Source: an uncultured Oribacterium sp. (GTDB lineage: Bacteria > Bacillota > Clostridia > Lachnospirales > Lachnospiraceae). From it: a stretch of 19,612 nt of DNA. Both the position numbers and the translations under genes were made by a program. The notes below the pieces were generated by a model. The model was not told the DNA's origin, searched no databases, and saw nothing but the letters and a program-made list of their open reading frames with translations. This document shows positions 15,485-19,612 of this stretch, piece by piece; positions within the stretch are counted from its first letter, which is position 1, and each line of letters begins with the position of its first letter. The stretch lies in the NCBI GenBank assembly GCA_937927445.1, contig CALAOB010000012.1, positions 1-19,612 on the forward strand, read 5' to 3'.

Positions 15485-15549
15485 CAACAGAGTTGCCCGA
15501 AGTCTAATAGACATTGGGGACCAGGCTGAGTCTTGTACTCAGCTTTTTT
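15485..15549 (+). ncRNA. Candidate small RNA of the abi locus (abiF-type RNA)
   Basis: About 65 bases fold into three successive hairpins. Hairpin 1 is CAAC-AGA-GTTG (15485-15495). Hairpin 2 is CCCGA paired with TTGGG, an A-A mismatch, then GTCT-AAT-AGAC (15496-15518). Hairpin 3 is a terminator (15525-15543) with T6. A promoter fits the 5' end, so this is a complete small transcription unit. It ends 18 bases before the start codon of an Abi_2 HEPN protein. From memory, a structured RNA motif named abiF has been described next to such genes by comparative genomics, and RNA antitoxins have been proposed for AbiF proteins. Whether this RNA belongs to that family is not tested here. It could alternatively be an attenuated leader of the abi mRNA. 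Confidence 0.62.
15525..15549 (+). terminator. Rho-independent terminator between the small RNA and the abi gene
   Basis: GCTGAGT and ACTCAGC form a perfect 7-bp stem, with loop CTTGT and six T (15544-15549). It lies only seven bases before the AGGAG site of the abi gene. Confidence 0.9.
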
Positions 15550-15567
15550 ACGTTTAGGAGTAATTCT

Positions 15568-16458
15568 ATGGATTTGAAAAAACCATTAACCTTCGATGAA
15601 CAGTTGGATAAGTTAATTGCACATGGGATGGTTATTTCAGATAGGGAAGAAGCCAAGGATATTTTAAAGAAGGTAAACTATTACCGATTTACAGGGTATG
15701 CTTTGCAGTTTAGAAAAGATCCTTCCGACAGCGATTACATGGAAGGTACAACATTTAAAACGGTATATCATCTTTATACTGTAGATGAAATATTGCGTGA
15801 TATATTTAGGCGGTATATTGAAAAAGCAGAGATATACTATCGAACCCAGATATCCTATGGATTTTCAATTGCAAAATGTACGGATGCCCCTTATGACCAG
15901 CATTATGATGAAAACAATTTTTACAATAAAAAAGGTTATAAAGAAGTGATGGAAACTTTTGGCAGGGAGCAGAATTATTATAAGGATAGCCTGATCGTAA
16001 AACATCATAAACTAAAGTATTCCAGTAAAATGCCACTGTGGGTTATCGTAGAATTAATGTCGTTCTCTAATATGTCCAAATTATACAGTGCGATGTATTA
16101 TTCGGAAAAAGACGCTATTGCCAATATGATCGGAGTAGGAAAGGATACGTTAGAGAACCATCTACACTGCCTGTCTGTGTTACGAAATAAATGTGCACAT
16201 GCGGCTCGGATGTATAACACTGAGTTTAATCCTCCGGCAAAGTTCACAAAATCTTTTTTGAGGAAGCATCCAGAGATAAAAAATAATTCATTGTTTGCGT
16301 ATACATTAGTATTGTTAAAAAGACTCCCTGATAAAGAAAGCAAAAAATCGTTGATAAATACTGTGCAAAAAGTGATAGATAAGTATAGAGCCGATATTGA
16401 TTTGAATCTGATTGGGTTCCCTGAGAATTACTTGGAGATTATGCAGAACAGTTTATAA
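15568..16458 (+). CDS. Abi_2/AbiF-type HEPN protein (abortive infection family)
   Basis: 296 aa from the ATG at 15568, chosen for AGGAG seven bases upstream; the longer frame would run through the terminator. It is recognised as Abi_2 (AbiD/AbiF-like) by KPLTFDEQLDKLIAHGM, the NYYRFTGY motif (37-44), MPLWVIVELMSFSNMSKLY (155-173), and RNKCAH. The last gives R206-x4-H211, the HEPN ribonuclease signature, so it is probably an RNA-cutting effector in phage defence. Family members abort phage growth; the target RNA here is unknown. It is strikingly AT-rich (sampled lines about 22-40% G+C) against GC-rich neighbours, which points to recent transfer. It is flanked by hairpin repeats and preceded by a probable small RNA that may restrain it. 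Confidence 0.88.
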   Translation: MDLKKPLTFDEQLDKLIAHGMVISDREEAKDILKKVNYYRFTGYALQFRKDPSDSDYMEGTTFKTVYHLYTVDEILRDIFRRYIEKAEIYYRTQISYGFSIAKCTDAPYDQHYDENNFYNKKGYKEVMETFGREQNYYKDSLIVKHHKLKYSSKMPLWVIVELMSFSNMSKLYSAMYYSEKDAIANMIGVGKDTLENHLHCLSVLRNKCAHAARMYNTEFNPPAKFTKSFLRKHPEIKNNSLFAYTLVLLKRLPDKESKKSLINTVQKVIDKYRADIDLNLIGFPENYLEIMQNSL

Positions 16459-16463
16459 TTACA

Positions 16464-16511
16464 CATAGCCGCCACATGACTGGATTAAATTCTGGTCATG
16501 TGGCGGCTATG
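16464..16511 (+). terminator. Perfect 17-bp stem-loop downstream of the abi gene
   Basis: Arms at 16464-16480 and 16495-16511 (CATAGCCGCCACATGAC and its complement) with a 14-base loop, five bases after the stop codon. No T-run follows, so it may protect the 3' end or end transcription only partly. Confidence 0.6.
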
Positions 16512-16530
16512 CTTGATTAAGACCAAAAAG

Positions 16531-16570
16531 AAGCGGCTAAGCCGGCCCTCCGGGGCCTTGCCTGTCGCTT
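16531..16570. repeat. GC-rich hairpin repeat downstream of the abi gene (copy B)
   Basis: AAGCG (16531-16535) pairs with CGCTT (16566-16570); inside, GGCCC and GGGCC close a TCCG (UNCG-type) tetraloop. The 15-mer CGGCCCTCCGGGGCC (16543-16557) matches copy A at 15281-15295. From here to the next start codon (16571-16675) the DNA is AT-rich, with no convincing promoter. Confidence 0.6.
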
Positions 16571-16675
16571 CCAAATGAATAAGAAAGATGATAGACTAGG
16601 GGCAGACTTTAAAGGGAATAATAAAGATAAATAAACAGCATAAAGATTACAAAAAAGTCAAAAGGAGTTATAGAA

Positions 16676-18505
16676 ATGAATGTAGCACTGGACGCGCTGC
16701 GTCAGCAGATGAAAAAGTGTGACATCGATACCTATCTGGTACCGACGGATGATTTTCACTTGAGTGAGTATGTCGGCATGTATTTCCGCGCGATCCGCTT
16801 CCTGTCCGGTTTTACCGGTGAGGGAAATCTGGTGGTGACGCAGGACAGCGCCGCTCTTTTTACGGATGGTCGTTATTTCATCCAGGCGGAGCAGGAGCTG
16901 GCCGGTCGGGATGTGGAGCTGATGCGTATGGGCGAGCTGGGGGTGCCGGCGCTCGATGATTATCTCGTTTCCGTGACCCCGGAGGGTGGTTACCTCGGCT
17001 TCGATGGTCGCTGTGTCGACTTCCATCACGGTATGACCCTGCGGGATCGTCTCGCGGAGAAGGCGGTCGCCGTGAAGGCAGAGCAGGATCTCGTCGGTCA
17101 GGTATGGACAGAGCGTCCGGCTCTCGCGAGCTCCCGTGTATGGATCCTCGAGGATCGCTTCGCCGGCAAGAGCGCCGCAGAAAAGCTTGCGGAGCTTCGT
17201 GCACTGATGCAGCAGAAGGGCGCCGGCTTCCATATCATCACGAGCCTCGACGACATCGCATGGCTTCTGAATCTTCGTGCCGATGATATCCCGTGCAATC
17301 CGGTCTTCCTTTCCTATATGGTCATCGATCCGGAGAGTGCCTATCTCTTCATGAATCCGGCCGACCTCGATGAGGAAGTGAAGGCCTACCTTGAGAACCT
17401 TAAGGTAAAGGTTGCTCCATACGACCGCTTCTATGAGGCGGTGCATCAGCTGAAGGACACCACGGTCCTGCTCGAGAGCGCGAAGACCAACTACGCGACG
17501 ATCAGCGAGCTTCCGGATTCGGTGCGCATCCTCGACGAGATGCTCCCGACTTCCATGTGGAAGGCGCAGAAGAATCCGGTGGAGATCGAGAACATGAAGA
17601 GAGCGCATGTGAAGGATGGCGTCGCTGTCACAAATTTCATGTACTTCATGAAGCACGCATTCACCGCGGATGGACAGCTCACAGAGGAGGCGAAGAAGCT
17701 GCTCGGCAGTGAGGAGATAAACGAGTGGAACACCGCGAAGCTGTCGGAGCGCTATCGCGGCGAGCAGGACGGCTATATCGAGCCGAGCTTCACGACGATT
17801 TCGGCCTATGGTCCGAATGCGGCATTGCCACACTATGCACCGACAGCGGAGAGCTTCCGCGTGATCGAGCCGAAGGGGCTCTACCTCCTCGATTCCGGTG
17901 GACAGTACTTCGAGGGTACCACCGACATCACCCGTACCATCGCGATGGGGCCGATCAGCGAGATCGAGCGGAAGCATTTCACCCTCGTGCTGAAGGCCAT
18001 GCTTCGTCTCGGCGACGTGATCTTCCTGGAGGGCTCTTCCGGCATCACCCTGGACCTTGCAGCGCGCGAGGTGCTCTGGCGTGAGGGCCTGAACTACAAC
18101 CACGGCACCGGCCACGGCGTCGGCTTCTGCCTGAACGTACATGAGCGTCCGAATGCGTTCCGCTATCGTCAGGCGCAGGGCCGTATGGAGCACCTGCCGC
18201 TTCACGAGGGCAACATCACCTCTGACGAGCCGGGTATTTACATCGAGGGCTCCCACGGCATCCGCCTCGAGAACTTGACCCTCGTCGAGCAGGCCTTCCA
18301 GAACGAGTTTGGAAGATTCTTCCGTCTCTCCTTCCTCACGATGGTTCCGCTCGACCTCGATGCGATCGATGTCCGTCTGCTGGAGCCGCATGAGATCGAG
18401 CTCCTGAACCAGTACCACCAGCAGGTTTATGCGACACTGGCTCCGTACTTCAGCGGTGAGAAGCTCGCATGGCTTCAGCACGCCACACGTGAGGTACAGC
18501 TTTAA
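16676..18505 (+). CDS. M24-family aminopeptidase P (Xaa-Pro aminopeptidase)
   Basis: 609 aa, the long three-domain form. It removes an N-terminal residue before proline; the long form is normally cytoplasmic and no signal peptide is seen. Two creatinase-type N-terminal domains (about 1-130 and 150-290) precede the catalytic pita-bread domain. Metal ligands are readable: D406 in LLDSGGQYFEGTTD, D417 in TDITRT, H480 in GTGHGVGF, E518 in DEPGIY and E532 in IRLEN. H386 (ALPHY) and H489 (NVHERP) are the usual helper histidines. The C-terminal ~60 residues match the extra tail of this subfamily. AAAGGAG sits eight bases before the ATG. Its TAA shares an A with the ATG of the next gene, so the two are translated together. 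Confidence 0.95.
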   Translation: MNVALDALRQQMKKCDIDTYLVPTDDFHLSEYVGMYFRAIRFLSGFTGEGNLVVTQDSAALFTDGRYFIQAEQELAGRDVELMRMGELGVPALDDYLVSVTPEGGYLGFDGRCVDFHHGMTLRDRLAEKAVAVKAEQDLVGQVWTERPALASSRVWILEDRFAGKSAAEKLAELRALMQQKGAGFHIITSLDDIAWLLNLRADDIPCNPVFLSYMVIDPESAYLFMNPADLDEEVKAYLENLKVKVAPYDRFYEAVHQLKDTTVLLESAKTNYATISELPDSVRILDEMLPTSMWKAQKNPVEIENMKRAHVKDGVAVTNFMYFMKHAFTADGQLTEEAKKLLGSEEINEWNTAKLSERYRGEQDGYIEPSFTTISAYGPNAALPHYAPTAESFRVIEPKGLYLLDSGGQYFEGTTDITRTIAMGPISEIERKHFTLVLKAMLRLGDVIFLEGSSGITLDLAAREVLWREGLNYNHGTGHGVGFCLNVHERPNAFRYRQAQGRMEHLPLHEGNITSDEPGIYIEGSHGIRLENLTLVEQAFQNEFGRFFRLSFLTMVPLDLDAIDVRLLEPHEIELLNQYHQQVYATLAPYFSGEKLAWLQHATREVQL

Positions 18506-19612
18506 TGGATAAGAATGCACTTTATTATCAGGATCACTATGTGAAGGAGTTCGACGCGGAGGTGACGAGCTGCACCGCCGCGGACGGGCACTGGCTCGTC
18601 GAGCTCAGCGTCCATGGCTTCTATCCGGAGGGCGGTGGTCAGGATGCGGACCACGGTACCATCGGTGAGGCCACCGTGCTGGATGTGCAGGAGGTGCCGG
18701 TGACCGACCCGGTGAGCGGTGAGAAGCAGCGGGATGCACGGGGCAATGTCGTCGTCCGCGTACTGCATACCGTGGACCGGGCGCTGACGGTCGGCGAGAC
18801 AGTTCACTGCGTGATCGACTGGGCGCGCCGCATGCGCAACAGCCGGAACCACTCCGGTGAGCATATCGTGTCCGGTCTCGTGCACCGCCACTATGGCTAT
18901 CACAATGTCGGCTTCCACATGAGTGACGTGATGACCATCGATTTCGACGGCCCGCTCAGCTGGGAGCAGCTGATGACCATCGAGCAGGAGGCCAATGCCA
19001 TCGTCCTCGAGGATCGTCGTGTGCGCGCGATCTGGCCGACCCCGGAAGAGCTGGAGGCGATCGACTACCGCTCGAAGAAGCCGCTCTCCGGCGATGTACG
19101 CATCGTGGACCTCGGTGGTGCTGACCTCTGCGCCTGCTGTGGCACACATGTACTGACCACCGGCGAGATCGGCCCGATCAAGATCCTCTCCGTGCTCGGC
19201 CATAAGGGCGGCGTCCGCCTCGAGCTTTTCTGCGGCTACGATGCACTTCAGGATGCTGCACGGAAGCACGAGCAGGTGGTGGAAATTTCCCGCCTCCTGA
19301 ACGTAGCGCCATCCGACATCGTCGATGCGCTGAAGACCTACATGGCAGACAGCTTTCGGAAGGATCGCCGTATCGCCGCGCTGAACACCCGCTACTACGA
19401 GCTGAAGGCACAGTCCCTGCAGGAGATGAGCGGTGTACTCATCGACTTCGAGGAAGGTATGAATGCCGTCGAGGTACGGAAGTGCTGTGACTACTTCATG
19501 AAGCACACGAAGGCCTCCGTCGTCGGTGTCTTCTGCCGGAAGGACGAAGGCGAAGCGGACGGAGCAGCGTCTGCAGCGGACACCGCCTCCTTCAGCTACG
19601 TCATCGGTTCCG
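18505..19612 (+). CDS. AlaX-type alanyl-tRNA editing protein, partial at the right edge
   Basis: 369 complete codons are visible and the frame runs off the window. It is a free-standing version of the alanyl-tRNA synthetase editing domain, expected to remove serine or glycine wrongly attached to tRNA-Ala in the cytoplasm. The N-terminal part has FYPEGGGQ (39-46). The zinc site has HSGEH (H116, H120) and CCGTH (C211, H215). The region after about 240 resembles the DHHA1-containing C-terminus of longer AlaX forms, with a helical stretch at 240-300. The ATG overlaps the aminopeptidase stop as TAATG, so translation is coupled. No ribosome-binding site of its own is clear. Confidence 0.92.
   Translation, partial: MDKNALYYQDHYVKEFDAEVTSCTAADGHWLVELSVHGFYPEGGGQDADHGTIGEATVLDVQEVPVTDPVSGEKQRDARGNVVVRVLHTVDRALTVGETVHCVIDWARRMRNSRNHSGEHIVSGLVHRHYGYHNVGFHMSDVMTIDFDGPLSWEQLMTIEQEANAIVLEDRRVRAIWPTPEELEAIDYRSKKPLSGDVRIVDLGGADLCACCGTHVLTTGEIGPIKILSVLGHKGGVRLELFCGYDALQDAARKHEQVVEISRLLNVAPSDIVDALKTYMADSFRKDRRIAALNTRYYELKAQSLQEMSGVLIDFEEGMNAVEVRKCCDYFMKHTKASVVGVFCRKDEGEADGAASAADTASFSYVIGS

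Noticed and set aside
15351..15557. 68-aa open frame inside the pyrI-abi gap
   Set aside because: It spans an inverted repeat, a promoter and a terminator, has no ribosome-binding site, and shows no recognisable domain.
15514..15567. Longer N-terminus for the Abi protein
   Set aside because: It would translate through the small-RNA terminator stem and T-run, while the ATG at 15568 has a well-placed AGGAG.

Overview
The window looks like a chromosomal segment of a GC-rich Bacillota, most likely a clostridium of the Lachnospiraceae type. This is inferred from strong AGGAGG ribosome-binding sites, the PyrK/PyrD type 1B dihydroorotate dehydrogenase, a PyrB+PyrI aspartate transcarbamoylase, and overall protein style. 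No marker gene fixes the genus. Coding DNA is about 60% G+C in a sampled line; one gene (15568-16458) is far more AT-rich and looks imported.

Layout. 1-53 is the 3' end of a group II intron (end of domain V plus domain VI with its branch-point A). 54-211 holds two GGGGTCAGACCCC-type palindromes. tgt (212-1393) ends in a clear terminator. Next come two tandem but diverged MgtA-type P-type ATPases (1602-4265 and 4981-7746). Between them sits a small winged-helix regulator with no receiver domain, in an operon with the first ATPase, and a strong terminator precedes the second. An AraC-family regulator (7873-8763) follows with its own promoter and is coupled to a solitary HicB-like protein (8767-9039).

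9186-15208 is a near-complete de novo pyrimidine set, pyrC-pyrK-pyrD-pyrF-pyrE-pyrB-pyrI. Together with carbamoyl phosphate synthase (not in the window) it would make UMP. No PyrR gene and no PyrR-type attenuator is seen. Instead an inverted repeat overlaps the -35 box of the pyrC promoter, and a second probable promoter with another inverted repeat lies ahead of pyrK.

15209-16675 is the most unusual region: an AT-rich island between pyrI and an aminopeptidase gene. It carries an Abi_2/AbiF-type HEPN protein (R206-x4-H211). Directly upstream is what reads as a complete small-RNA gene: promoter at 15451-15479, three consecutive hairpins, and a terminator ending at 15549, just before the ribosome-binding site of the abi gene. 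The island is bracketed by GC-rich hairpin repeats sharing a 15-base core, and by two further long inverted repeats. This is the best candidate for an RNA-controlled defence or toxin module.

The window ends with an M24-family aminopeptidase P (16676-18505), translationally coupled to an AlaX-type alanyl-tRNA editing protein (18505 to beyond the right edge).
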